The notes below the pieces were generated by a model that had not been told where the DNA came from, ran no database searches, and worked only from the letters and a program-made list of their open reading frames with translations. Positions 17,245 through 24,997 of a stretch of 27,593 nucleotides of DNA are shown in pieces. Where the stretch lies: positions 1 to 27,593 of the IMG/VR virus record IMGVR_UViG_3300017730_002400, one strand, 5' to 3'. Numbering within the stretch: position 1 is the stretch's first letter; the number at the start of each line of letters is the position of its first letter. The position numbers and the translations under genes were made by a program. This DNA comes from a virus.

Positions 17245-17774
17245 CACTGCTTACCAACAATTTTAGGTCCAGCTCGATTCCAAAGATCAACCTCACATGC
17301 GCTAACACGCTCACAAGTAGTAGTAAATTTTTTAACATCACCTGTATTATCTCTCTTTCTTGTTAAACCTCTCTTCTCAATCTCAACACAATCAATTAAA
17401 TCAGTGCCATTATATCCATTTTCGTAAGAGGTACTAAGTAGACCATCCGGATGTTGAAATCCAACAATAAGACCAAATTTACTAATACCAGCAGTCTTTT
17501 TACATATAATATCTCCGAGCTCGAGTATCGTTGATGTATTAAATTTAAAGTTTTCATCTATTAATTTACATTTCTTGGCGGGGATTTTTTTAATTTTAAA
17601 GCTACCGTCATGGCGGTTCACTGGTTTGAGTCTCTTATCATATACAATGATTTCATACTTGTCATTAGCTAGCATGTTATACACTTCACCGACGGTTGTT
17701 TTACCGTCGACTCTATACTTAACAACGCTACCGACTTCAACATCATCATCTCTATTAATTTTTAATCTTCTCAT
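17244..17774 (-). CDS. Unknown 176-residue protein of the dpdA operon
   Basis: The gene overlaps its upstream neighbour by 20 bases and its downstream neighbour by one. The N-terminal third (VEVGSVVKYRVDGKTTVGEVYNM) looks like a small beta-barrel of KOW/SH3 type, followed by a basic KIKKIPAKKCKL stretch and a beta-rich C-terminal half with several cysteines. I recognise no catalytic motif. A nucleic-acid or partner-binding role would suit the fold guess, but that is speculation. Confidence 0.6.
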   Translation of the reverse strand: MRRLKINRDDDVEVGSVVKYRVDGKTTVGEVYNMLANDKYEIIVYDKRLKPVNRHDGSFKIKKIPAKKCKLIDENFKFNTSTILELGDIICKKTAGISKFGLIVGFQHPDGLLSTSYENGYNGTDLIDCVEIEKRGLTRKRDNTGDVKKFTTTCERVSACEVDLWNRAGPKIVGKQ

Positions 17775-18006
17775 ATTGTTTCTCTGCTAGTTTTTCTGAA
17801 TGTATCATTGCTAGCTTTTTTTGTTCGTATGTTAGGTTATTATCTAAAAATGCATGGGTGTGTTTTAGATTCAAATCAATCGCTGGTATATTCATATCAA
17901 TCGTTATCTTATGATCTAATGTTATGTGATGTTCTGTCTTGATAAAGGATGAACAACTAGCAGTAAAAGTCATAAGTGCTGCCGCGATTGATGTGTGTTT
18001 GATCAT
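17755..18006 (-). CDS. Small lipoprotein
   Basis: An 83-residue protein with a short positive N terminus, a hydrophobic stretch and the lipobox TASC, giving Cys18 as the lipidated residue after signal peptidase II cleavage. After that comes HHITLDHKITIDMNIPAIDLN, an alternating beta-like segment, and a helical charged tail ending EKQYEKIKN. It is fused by ATGA overlap to the formyltransferase gene. A periplasm-facing lipoprotein in a DNA-modification operon is unexpected; superinfection exclusion or a spanin-like role are possibilities without further support. Confidence 0.6.
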   Translation of the reverse strand: MIKHTSIAAALMTFTASCSSFIKTEHHITLDHKITIDMNIPAIDLNLKHTHAFLDNNLTYEQKKLAMIHSEKLAEKQYEKIKN

Positions 18007-18530
18007 TTTTGATTAAATAGGTCTAACCACAATTCTGTAGCCATTTCATGTAAACGGCAACTTATTTGTTTTTCGCCGGAATACACATTATGTGTTGATG
18101 ACTCTGCAATTACAGGTCCTTCATCAACTCCAGGAGTAACACGATGAACAACGCACCCGATGTGTGAGTATTCCGGATCGGTCTCTGCTGCACGCTTTTG
18201 GGGGTCTGCTCCTTTTAGTTCAGGGTATTTAGTTATAAGACCTGGATGTAAGTTGTATATCTCATACTCCTCGCAGATCTCCGGAGGTATTATTCTCATC
18301 CATCCGTGAAGTGTGACTACAGTATCCGGTTGAAACAAATTTCGGTAATCTGTAACCGATGGTCTATTAGGTGTGTACACCACCTCCGTTAAATCTTTAT
18401 TAATGTCACCAGAAGTAGGTGCCTTGTTAGTTATAATCACATCCGGTGATCTTTTTAACCGGGAAGATATCTTTATTATTTCAGATCCTGTATGACTGAA
18501 AAGAGCTGTCCAATGTTTTCCGTTAATCAT
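18003..18530 (-). CDS. dpdN: Formyltransferase, PurN fold; candidate dPreQ1 formyltransferase (DpdN-like)
   Basis: A 175-residue formyltransferase-fold protein. The catalytic triad of the 10-formyl-tetrahydrofolate-dependent family is intact: Asn93 and His95 in YNLHPGLITKYPELKG, and Asp136 in VHRVTPGVDEGPVI. HTGSEIIKIS near the N terminus replaces the GSGSNL-type nucleotide loop of PurN. True PurN (about 210 residues) formylates glycinamide ribonucleotide. Here the gene overlaps dpdA by one base and shares an operon with queF, whose product preQ1 has a free primary amine. Published work on phage 7-deazaguanines predicted a formyltransferase named DpdN that makes 7-(formylamino)methyl-7-deazaguanine, and this gene fits that role. 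The family is firm; the substrate is inference. Confidence 0.75.
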   Translation of the reverse strand: MINGKHWTALFSHTGSEIIKISSRLKRSPDVIITNKAPTSGDINKDLTEVVYTPNRPSVTDYRNLFQPDTVVTLHGWMRIIPPEICEEYEIYNLHPGLITKYPELKGADPQKRAAETDPEYSHIGCVVHRVTPGVDEGPVIAESSTHNVYSGEKQISCRLHEMATELWLDLFNQK

Positions 18531-19348
18531 TATCTACCTAATATCTTCTTAAACATTCTCGTATTGTATTTTATAGTATCTAATTCACAATCCGTAACTT
18601 TATGATCAATTAAATCAGCTAACAATGTTTTTGGTTTTTGATATAAGCCCATACTATCATTATATCTCAAACCTTTAATACCGGCAACTACAGGGTTACT
18701 GGTATCCACACTACGAATATTGTAGATATTATTATCCACGTAATATTTAAACTCTCTCGCTAAACTACATCCTAATAAATGATGCGGCTTCTCCCAATTC
18801 CAATAACCCTCATCAATCAATTGACTAATAAATCGTTTCCTTCCGGAACTATATTTAACTAACTCCATTGGGGCCCAATCATCCTCTACCAACCCGGTCA
18901 TTTGATAGTAACTATAATCGAAACTGATAGCAATATAGTCCGCCCGGTCTTTCATGAAGTTATAACATCTTACCAGGTCATTCCAATTCTTGCCCTGTAC
19001 CACCCCAATTCTCAGTGCGTCTGTATTATCTGTATAATTACCTTCCCAGTCTTTCCATTGCTGTATTGTATCAGAACAACTCTCTAGTACATCTGGTACA
19101 ATATACCAATTAGGTTTTAACTTATCGATCCACCCGGCATACTTCTTCCTGTCAAATGATTTACCTAACTCAAATATACTATTATCCAACAAAACCGGTT
19201 TCTCGCCATATAATACCATCTTTGCATAATGGCTGTAATAATCTGGATGTGTTTCAAACAAGTGAACTAGAGCGTACCCGTAATCATTGTATTCGTCTGC
19301 CTCATCAAATATACTAATAGGGCTCTCATGTGATACTTCAATCTTCAT
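18530..19348 (-). CDS. dpdA: DNA guanine transglycosylase, DpdA-like (TGT superfamily)
   Basis: A 272-residue relative of tRNA-guanine transglycosylase that in phages swaps guanine in DNA for a 7-deazaguanine. Segments match the TIM-barrel pattern: LLDNSIFELG (53-62), YIVPDVLES with Asp86, RIGVVQGKNW (113-122), AISFDYS, HHLLGCSLAREF (189-200) and SVDTSNPV with Asp215, the likely nucleophile. It is shorter than bacterial TGT (about 375) and lacks the C-terminal zinc site, as in phage DpdA forms. First gene of the operon that also holds the formyltransferase and QueF. A consensus promoter ends six bases before its ATG. Which DpdA subfamily it belongs to cannot be settled by eye. Confidence 0.82.
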   Translation of the reverse strand: MKIEVSHESPISIFDEADEYNDYGYALVHLFETHPDYYSHYAKMVLYGEKPVLLDNSIFELGKSFDRKKYAGWIDKLKPNWYIVPDVLESCSDTIQQWKDWEGNYTDNTDALRIGVVQGKNWNDLVRCYNFMKDRADYIAISFDYSYYQMTGLVEDDWAPMELVKYSSGRKRFISQLIDEGYWNWEKPHHLLGCSLAREFKYYVDNNIYNIRSVDTSNPVVAGIKGLRYNDSMGLYQKPKTLLADLIDHKVTDCELDTIKYNTRMFKKILGR

Positions 19349-19354
19349 ACTATA

Positions 19355-19383
19355 ATTATATGAACACTTGTTGCATATGTCAA
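19355..19383 (-). promoter_or_regulatory. Perfect sigma70 consensus promoter for the dpdA operon
   Basis: TTGACA (19378-19383 on the - strand), a 17-base spacer and TATAAT (19355-19360): all twelve consensus bases and ideal spacing. The -10 ends six bases before the dpdA ATG, so the transcript would start at or next to the start codon. Confidence 0.85.
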
Positions 19384-19399
19384 CAACAAACTGTATAAT
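19371..19399 (+). promoter_or_regulatory. Sigma70-type promoter for the clp gene
   Basis: TTGCAT (19371-19376), a 17-base spacer and TATAAT (19394-19399). Its -35 lies within the spacer of the opposed dpdA promoter next to that promoter's -35, so the two polymerases should compete. A late-like TTAAATA (19404-19410) follows before the ATG at 19418. Confidence 0.75.
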
Positions 19400-19417
19400 A
19401 TTATTAAATATTATTGC

Positions 19418-21877
19418 ATGAAAGACATTCCAAACCTATCACCGGCTAGCCGCCGCGCGTTGTTATCAGCCAAGACTATCGCACGGGACTGTAACCACGA
19501 ATTCTTAACTACAGAGCATATATTATTAGCTCTATTAGACCGTAAGACAGAAACCATGGGTATAAAGGTAATGAGACGTGAAGGAATGGATCTAGAGGCT
19601 TTCCGAGCGTTTATAGTATCTAATCTATCTAAGTGGAAGGGGACTGAATCCCCAGATATAGATCAAATTGAACCAAGTGCACGAATGTTAAGTATGTTGA
19701 GTTATGCTAGTTGTGTAGCTCAAGAACTAGGATGTGAGCTGATACAGGTCGATCACCTATTATTGAGTATATTAGTAAGTGATACAGGCACAGGTAACAA
19801 CCTTTTTCGTCTTAAGAATATCGATACTAGTGATTTATATGAAGCGATATACCTCGAACTAGAACCAGCTAAGAAGCCGCGAAATAAATCTAAAGCTAAA
19901 CAAGCTGCTGCTGGTGGTAGAGATCGCGAACCAGCAGACGGTACAGTAGAGATGAGCAGCTTAACTGATTATGCCGTGAATTTAACTGATGAGGCAGCTA
20001 ATAAGCAATTAGATCCTGTTATAGGTAGAGAAGACGAGCTACAGGATATGATACAAATATTAAGCCGACGAACGAAAAATAATCCAGTGTTAATTGGAGA
20101 CCCAGGCGTAGGTAAGACAGCTGTAGTTGAAGCGCTAGCGCAGAGAATAGTATTAGGAGATGTACCATACGGATTAAAAGACAAGCAAATATATGCACTT
20201 GACCTAGCCAGATTAGTGGCCGGTACTATTTACAGAGGACAATTTGAAGAGAGATTAAAAGCTGCCATATCATTTGTCACATCTAGACCGGATATCATTC
20301 TATTTATAGACGAATTACATATGCTCGTAGGAGCTGGTAGCACCACCGGTAGTATGGACGCTAGTAATATACTAAAGCCAGCATTAGCGAGAGGAAAAAT
20401 ATCATGCATAGGTGCTACAACAACTATGGAATATAAAGAGCATATAGAGGGAGACGGTGCACTAGAACGTCGTTTCCAGACTGTTATTATAGATCAACCA
20501 TCATCTGCAGATACCCTTGAAATACTAAAGGGTATAAAACATAAATATGAAGTGTATCATAACGTTAAGTATAGCCAATTAGTGCTCAATACTATTGTAT
20601 CGTTATGTGATAGATATATGCCAGAGAAAAGCTTTCCTGATAAGGCTATTGATATACTCGATGAGGTTGGAGCAAAATCACGGGTAAGTCAATATAGTAA
20701 GAGAACTGACGTGCTTGACACATATAAAGAGTTAGATGTTGTTATACAGAAAAAAGAGGCTGCAGTGCTAACACAAAAATTCACTGAAGGTATTAAACAC
20801 CGTACCAGGGAGATGGAATTAAGAGATAAGCTAATAGAGCAAGATCAAGCGTATATCGATGATCAAGAAAAGGAATTTAAAACCATCCGGATTACCCCAA
20901 ATTGTGTAAATCAACTAGTATCTGACAGAACCGGTGTACCTGTAACAAAGCTACAGGAAGGAGAAGCAACCGTGCTCAATACTCTTTCTAAGAGAATATC
21001 CAGCAGAGTAGTCGGGCAATCTGGTGGTATAGATAAAATTGTTAATAGTATTAAGCGTAGTAGAGCGGGTATCAGTAACCCTGATAAGCCTATATGCTCT
21101 CTATTGTTTCTCGGACCAACAGGTGTCGGTAAAACACATCTAGCTAGATGTATGGGTGAAGAAATGTTTGACAGTAATAGCTTCAAGCAATTCGACATGT
21201 CAGAGTTTACTGAAAAGCATAGCGTTAGTAAGTTTATCGGAGCCCCTCCAGGTTATGTAGGCTACGGTGAAGGTGGTGCATTAACAGAGTTTGTTAGATT
21301 TAATCCTTACTGCGTCTTGTTATTTGATGAGATTGAAAAGGCTCATCCAGAAGTAATGCAGATATTCTTACAGTTGCTCGAGTATGGTGTACTTACGGAT
21401 AGTGAAGGACTGGAGGTCAATTTTAAAAACACAATTATTGTGATGACCAGTAATATAGGCTCACATAAGTTCGAGAAAGGCACAAGTGTCGGCTTTGGAA
21501 GTGCTGAGTTGTCTATCGAACAAGCAGTACATGAAGAGATCGAGAAGCTGTATCCCCCAGAATTTTTAAATAGAATAGATGAGACGATCGTATTTAATAA
21601 GCTTGAGCCTAGTGAGTTAATAATCATATGTAATATCCTACTGAAGGATTTGAAGAGAAACATACGAAAAAATGCTAACCGTAAGATTGTTATAGATGAG
21701 GATGTATCACAGTATATTGTGGATCAGATTGTAAACAACAAGTATGGTGCCAGGCCAATCAAACGCTGTATAACAAAATGTATAGAGACTCCGCTAGCGG
21801 ATCACATAATATCGACCGTCAATTCAACTGAATGCATTAACGTAAGTGTTGTTGAGGATGTTATTGCTATATCTTAG
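19418..21877 (+). CDS. clpC: ClpA/ClpC-type AAA+ unfoldase
   Basis: An 819-residue, two-ring Hsp100 ATPase. Residues 1-150 are two Clp-N repeats (LTTEHILLALL; QVDHLLLSIL). Module D1 has Walker A GDPGVGKT (about 227) and Walker B IILFIDELH; module D2 has GPTGVGKT (about 566), LLFDEIEKAHPEV and NRIDE. The middle insert is short, as in ClpC and unlike ClpB. A VGF tripeptide (about 691-693) follows TSNIGS in D2, at the place of the ClpC loop that docks ClpP, so it probably feeds a protease rather than only disaggregating. No ClpP gene is in the window, so host ClpP is the likely partner. Large ClpC-like proteins are uncommon in phages. Confidence 0.9.
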   Translation: MKDIPNLSPASRRALLSAKTIARDCNHEFLTTEHILLALLDRKTETMGIKVMRREGMDLEAFRAFIVSNLSKWKGTESPDIDQIEPSARMLSMLSYASCVAQELGCELIQVDHLLLSILVSDTGTGNNLFRLKNIDTSDLYEAIYLELEPAKKPRNKSKAKQAAAGGRDREPADGTVEMSSLTDYAVNLTDEAANKQLDPVIGREDELQDMIQILSRRTKNNPVLIGDPGVGKTAVVEALAQRIVLGDVPYGLKDKQIYALDLARLVAGTIYRGQFEERLKAAISFVTSRPDIILFIDELHMLVGAGSTTGSMDASNILKPALARGKISCIGATTTMEYKEHIEGDGALERRFQTVIIDQPSSADTLEILKGIKHKYEVYHNVKYSQLVLNTIVSLCDRYMPEKSFPDKAIDILDEVGAKSRVSQYSKRTDVLDTYKELDVVIQKKEAAVLTQKFTEGIKHRTREMELRDKLIEQDQAYIDDQEKEFKTIRITPNCVNQLVSDRTGVPVTKLQEGEATVLNTLSKRISSRVVGQSGGIDKIVNSIKRSRAGISNPDKPICSLLFLGPTGVGKTHLARCMGEEMFDSNSFKQFDMSEFTEKHSVSKFIGAPPGYVGYGEGGALTEFVRFNPYCVLLFDEIEKAHPEVMQIFLQLLEYGVLTDSEGLEVNFKNTIIVMTSNIGSHKFEKGTSVGFGSAELSIEQAVHEEIEKLYPPEFLNRIDETIVFNKLEPSELIIICNILLKDLKRNIRKNANRKIVIDEDVSQYIVDQIVNNKYGARPIKRCITKCIETPLADHIISTVNSTECINVSVVEDVIAIS

Positions 21878-22148
21878 TAGTACACTCTATAATCTCTAGC
21901 TCAATCTTTTGAATTATACCGTCGACCCAGAACTCGTCTATCTCTGGGAACTCACCGGTCTTATTCATATGATCTAATAATCTCAATTCTATCTCTTGAT
22001 CCTTATAACAACCTATTATGTGGGTAACGTCATCTTCTATATTGCCGGTTAACTCTTCGTCATAACAAACCGGGCAATGAGAGCTCTTATTATCTTTGTT
22101 GATTTTATATTGATCTAAGTAATCGGTTAATTTAAGAGTAAATTTCAT
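21867..22148 (-). CDS. Unknown 93-residue protein with possible zinc knuckle
   Basis: The protein has CPVC at about 25-28 and H..GC at about 43-47, a C-x2-C...H-x3-C spacing that could hold one zinc ion. The rest is acidic and helical, with IIQKIELEIIECTTK at the end. It overlaps the clp stop tail-to-tail by 11 bases and has a perfect late octamer 12 bases before its ATG. No family recognised. Confidence 0.6.
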   Translation of the reverse strand: MKFTLKLTDYLDQYKINKDNKSSHCPVCYDEELTGNIEDDVTHIIGCYKDQEIELRLLDHMNKTGEFPEIDEFWVDGIIQKIELEIIECTTKI

Positions 22149-22154
22149 TTAATA

Positions 22155-22168
22155 CATAAGTATTTATA
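22155..22168. promoter_or_regulatory. Overlapping divergent late promoters
   Basis: On the - strand, TATAAATA (22161-22168) is a perfect late octamer, 12 bases from the ATG at 22148. On the + strand, CATAAGTA (22155-22162) lies five bases before the ATG at 22168. The two share two bases, and the - strand octamer covers the first base of the + strand gene. Confidence 0.6.
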
Positions 22169-22602
22169 TGGGACCAATCTTAAATACAATTTTAGGCGCT
22201 GGTATAAAGATACTAGTAAATTGGATCAATGCATGGATTGAACAAAAACGTCAAGATCAATTGATGTTAGCAGCTAGAGACGATAGAATGATGCAAGCGC
22301 TACTAGATAATCAACAAGCTCAAGCACATGATCCATTCGTCAAGATAACACGGAGAATATTATTCTTGAGTATAACATTTACATTATGCTTTCTTATGAT
22401 ATATTACGCATTAAATCCAAGTATAACATATGATGTCATAGTACCTCGCGGAGAAAGTTCAAGATGGGGAATATTCACGTGGGTATTTGGTGGGAAAGAT
22501 TGGGAGGTAGTTAAGATGACCGGTGGTCTGTTGTTAACTAGTTTTTTCGATCTATGTTTTATGGTAGTTGGCTTCTATGCGGTGCCTAGTAAGAGACGAT
22601 GA
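22168..22602 (+). CDS. Two-segment membrane protein, holin-like candidate
   Basis: A 144-residue protein with an amphipathic N terminus (about 1-25), a charged and glutamine-rich stretch (25-60) and two strong transmembrane helices at about 63-82 and 115-138, ending in the basic tail PSKRR. The organisation, with DPFVKITRR just before the first helix, recalls the GTA-type holin family, but I cannot confirm membership. Its stop overlaps the next gene, an exported lipoprotein with a Cys/His/Glu triad, as ATGA, and it is behind a late promoter. Both points fit a lysis or envelope role. Confidence 0.55.
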   Translation: MGPILNTILGAGIKILVNWINAWIEQKRQDQLMLAARDDRMMQALLDNQQAQAHDPFVKITRRILFLSITFTLCFLMIYYALNPSITYDVIVPRGESSRWGIFTWVFGGKDWEVVKMTGGLLLTSFFDLCFMVVGFYAVPSKRR

Positions 22603-23231
22603 GTACGCGTAATAAACGTATATGCTGGTCATGTTTATGTCTTTTTATATTAGGTATAGTTATTACGTGGATGTTAACATCATGTAAAACTGGTGGTAAG
22701 TTTGATGAATTGAAAGACATCCCAGTTACTGTATTCGCGACGGAGGATCGCAAAGATTCTATTACGAGATCCGATATAGGCTATCATTTTAATCATCAAC
22801 GAGGATTTAATTACATTAAGCTAGAGGTTCCAAGGGATATCCGAGTAATACAACTCGATAGTAGATACAGAGAGGTCGATTATTTCTGGTTACTCAAATT
22901 TAATAACTGGTTTAAGAAGCTACAACATGAGAATGGTATACTACCAATAGATCAAGATCAGAATCATGATTGTGATAACTTTGCAATGCTATATAAATCA
23001 TTGATGTCTATAGCTAGCTACAAGGGTGGTCATAAGGATGAACCAGCTTGCGCCGTACTAGTGGTAAGACAGGTAGAGAAGTTTGGTGGTATACCTGCTA
23101 CTGGTGGTTTGCATATGGTTAATCTAGTGTTTACTAATCATGGATGGTTTATAATAGAGCCTCAAACTAACGAACGAGTACTATTAGAGGAATATCCCAA
23201 CGAGAAGCACGTACAATATTTAATATTCTAA
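22599..23231 (+). CDS. Exported lipoprotein with transglutaminase-like Cys/His/Glu triad
   Basis: The 210-residue protein opens with a basic N terminus, a hydrophobic helix (about 9-26) and the lipobox LTSC, giving Cys29 as anchor. The mature part contains NHDCDNFAMLY with Cys125, GGLHMVNLVF with His172 and WFIIEPQT with Glu187. This is the spacing and local pattern of transglutaminase-like or papain-like cysteine enzymes, where D-C-x-x-F/Y-A is common. Substrate unknown: peptide crosslinks of the cell wall or a host envelope protein are options. ATGA overlap couples it to the holin-like gene. Confidence 0.65.
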   Translation: MSTRNKRICWSCLCLFILGIVITWMLTSCKTGGKFDELKDIPVTVFATEDRKDSITRSDIGYHFNHQRGFNYIKLEVPRDIRVIQLDSRYREVDYFWLLKFNNWFKKLQHENGILPIDQDQNHDCDNFAMLYKSLMSIASYKGGHKDEPACAVLVVRQVEKFGGIPATGGLHMVNLVFTNHGWFIIEPQTNERVLLEEYPNEKHVQYLIF

Positions 23232-23276
23232 CAAAATATTACGATTAACACAAGCATTACAATCTTCATATACCAT

Positions 23277-24206
23277 CTACTTATGATCTAATGATGGCTT
23301 CTCTTGTGGATCTACCGGTATAATTTTAATCAGGTACGGAAATGACTTACCACCTGGCTTTTTCTTCTTCGATGGACCGTCCTCAGATGATATCGTTTCG
23401 ATTGGTAATTTCTCTATATCAGCCATCGATGGCATTTTAACTTTTGGGTCGAGAGCCCACATAATATCATGCTCTTTCGCCCATTTCTTCATCCTCCGAA
23501 TAGGTACCATCAGATTAAAACCTTCTCCGGCTCCACGGACTATCATACCAACATATTCTCCAGTCTGTAAGAATACACCTCCACCAGAGCTTCCTGGAAA
23601 TGCAGTTACAGTTGTTTGATCATATTCGGCTTTACCATGTATTCTTCCAACTTGCGATACAATTCCACTCGTCATACTATTAGCTCCCATTTGTCCCAAT
23701 AGCGACCCTACGTGAAACAGGGGGGTACCAATTGGTATGATAGGCTCACTATTATCAAGATAAAAACGCCCTGAGGCTTTGCCATAGTCCCTAGCTCTTA
23801 CCATTAATACAGCTAGATCTTCACCATCATCTGCGTCACTATACTTAACGACTACAGCATCCATCTTAATCTCACCAACTCTACGACCGGATTCTACTAG
23901 TTCTTTAACTATCTGTACATCATCGAACTCTACAATCTTCTTCGAAGCACCATTCTTAATAACTGTTCTAACTGATCTGAGGTTATCTATCACATGACCG
24001 CATGTCCATACAAAGGTAACTTTCTCTTTTCCGATTGTTCTAGTGATTAATATACCAGAGCCTTCTGATCTGCTGTATTTACCTTGAGATTTAATAGTGA
24101 CAGATATATCTTGTAGATACTCCGACACCTTTCTTGTCTCAGCAGGCGATAGTGCAAGTAATGGATTTAATAATAGAACGAGTGATAGTGTATAAAGTAG
24201 CTTCAT
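23277..24206 (-). CDS. Secreted trypsin-like serine protease
   Basis: A 309-residue protein. I start at the ATG at 24206 rather than the upstream one at 24239, because a late-type octamer sits five bases before it and the resulting N terminus MKLLYTLSLVLLL...ALS is a clean signal peptide. The mature part has the chymotrypsin-fold triad: His71 in WTCGHVI, Asp130 in GEDLAVL and Ser207 in FPGSSGGGVF, in the DegP/HtrA-like order, and GYV-like YVGMIVRG follows. There is no PDZ domain; the C-terminal 70 residues are lysine- and proline-rich. It should act in the periplasm or outside. Phage-coded exported proteases of this kind are rare. Confidence 0.82.
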   Translation of the reverse strand: MKLLYTLSLVLLLNPLLALSPAETRKVSEYLQDISVTIKSQGKYSRSEGSGILITRTIGKEKVTFVWTCGHVIDNLRSVRTVIKNGASKKIVEFDDVQIVKELVESGRRVGEIKMDAVVVKYSDADDGEDLAVLMVRARDYGKASGRFYLDNSEPIIPIGTPLFHVGSLLGQMGANSMTSGIVSQVGRIHGKAEYDQTTVTAFPGSSGGGVFLQTGEYVGMIVRGAGEGFNLMVPIRRMKKWAKEHDIMWALDPKVKMPSMADIEKLPIETISSEDGPSKKKKPGGKSFPYLIKIIPVDPQEKPSLDHK

Positions 24207-24211
24207 ACACA

Positions 24212-24219
24212 TACTTATT
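24212..24219 (-). promoter_or_regulatory. Late-type promoter for the secreted protease
   Basis: AATAAGTA on the - strand (six of eight to TATAAATA), five bases before the ATG at 24206, matching the CATAAGTA-N5-ATG at 22155. It supports the later start codon. Confidence 0.5.
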
Positions 24220-24239
24220 AGGGTATCTACGTTATACAA

Positions 24240-24785
24240 CTACTTTTCTTTAGTAGCCGCGAAGACTTCGATTAGCTTAGCAATAACAGCTTCACCATCT
24301 CCGAGGTCAACCGGTGGTTTTACAGGTGCGATTGATTCATTTGCACTGTTGAACTCTTCATCACCATAACCGTAATCACCATATATATCCTCACCATCGG
24401 CATCTGCATCAATATCCAGTGCTTCCGCTTCAACTGGTGCAGGAGGAGCCTCCCATTCATCAGCTTCGACTTTATATATGTCGCTAAACACAACCCATAA
24501 TAGCTGTTTAGTGTGCTTATGTGATTTACTCCGTGCAACAAAGTCTATAATATCGGCCTTAGTGAACTGACCGTTAAGCGCTTTTATAGGGTTCTTTATA
24601 CTACTGTAACATTTGAGAGGGATATAATCGTGAGCAATCGTAGCGCAGTCTCTAATAACATAATAAGCGCTCTTTTTACGTATTTCTACACCAGTATCCG
24701 GCTTGACCATCGCAATACTCGAAGGCTTGATCAACATACGTTCTTTTATCTTACTAGTAGATAATATCTTCTCTTCAAACTTCAT
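24240..24785 (-). CDS. Unknown 181-residue protein with acidic linker
   Basis: The N-terminal 110 residues look folded and basic (KIKERMLIKPSSIAMVK; FTKADIIDFVARSKSHKHTKQLLWVVF). A proline/alanine and aspartate-rich linker follows (DIDADADGEDIYGDYGYGDEE), then a short helical C terminus. No family recognised. A late-type ACTAAATA lies five bases before the ATG. The neighbouring short coiled-coil gene ends two bases inside that promoter. Possibly a virion or assembly accessory protein; this is only context. Confidence 0.6.
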   Translation of the reverse strand: MKFEEKILSTSKIKERMLIKPSSIAMVKPDTGVEIRKKSAYYVIRDCATIAHDYIPLKCYSSIKNPIKALNGQFTKADIIDFVARSKSHKHTKQLLWVVFSDIYKVEADEWEAPPAPVEAEALDIDADADGEDIYGDYGYGDEEFNSANESIAPVKPPVDLGDGEAVIAKLIEVFAATKEK

Positions 24786-24789
24786 ATAG

Positions 24790-24984
24790 TTATTTAGTCT
24801 TTTTCTTTACCGGAGGGGTACAATCACAACATTTACATATCTCGTCTACTTTCTTCTCTATACTATCTAATTTCTCATTAAGCGCAGAGAGAGAGCCAAC
24901 GGCCTCAAGAGCTGCATTCTTAGACTTAAGATCGTCTATTTCTTTATATAAGGCATTTACTTTACTTACTTCCCATTCTTTCAT
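24790..24984 (-). CDS. Small coiled-coil protein with CKCCDC cluster
   Basis: A 64-residue protein. Residues about 8-48 form a heptad-like helix (YKEIDDLKSKNAALEAV; LNEKLDSIEKKVDEI), followed by CKCCDC, which may bind metal or form disulfides, and a lysine-rich end. The stop codon lies at the edge of the next gene's late promoter. A GATAAATA octamer lies five bases before its own ATG. Function unknown. Confidence 0.6.
   Translation of the reverse strand: MKEWEVSKVNALYKEIDDLKSKNAALEAVGSLSALNEKLDSIEKKVDEICKCCDCTPPVKKKTK
24791..24798 (-). promoter_or_regulatory. Late promoter for the 181-residue gene
   Basis: ACTAAATA (six of eight to the late octamer) five bases before the ATG at 24785. Confidence 0.5.
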
Positions 24985-24989
24985 ATATC

Positions 24990-24997
24990 TATTTATC
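24990..24997 (-). promoter_or_regulatory. Late promoter for the coiled-coil gene
   Basis: GATAAATA (seven of eight to the late octamer) five bases before the ATG at 24984; it follows the tandem hairpins that end the upstream gene. Confidence 0.6.

Noticed and set aside
18003-18530. Housekeeping PurN for purine synthesis
   Set aside because: Not excluded, but the one-base overlap with dpdA, the operon with queF and the changed N-terminal loop make a modified-base substrate more likely.
19418-21877. ClpB disaggregase
   Set aside because: The long middle coiled-coil domain of ClpB is missing and a VGF loop is present, which fits ClpC.
23219-23241. TAATATT/AATATTA hairpin between converging genes as terminator
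   Set aside because: All-AT stem with no T-run; too weak to call.
24207-24239. Upstream ATG for the serine protease
   Set aside because: It would place 11 extra residues before the signal peptide and start upstream of the late octamer.
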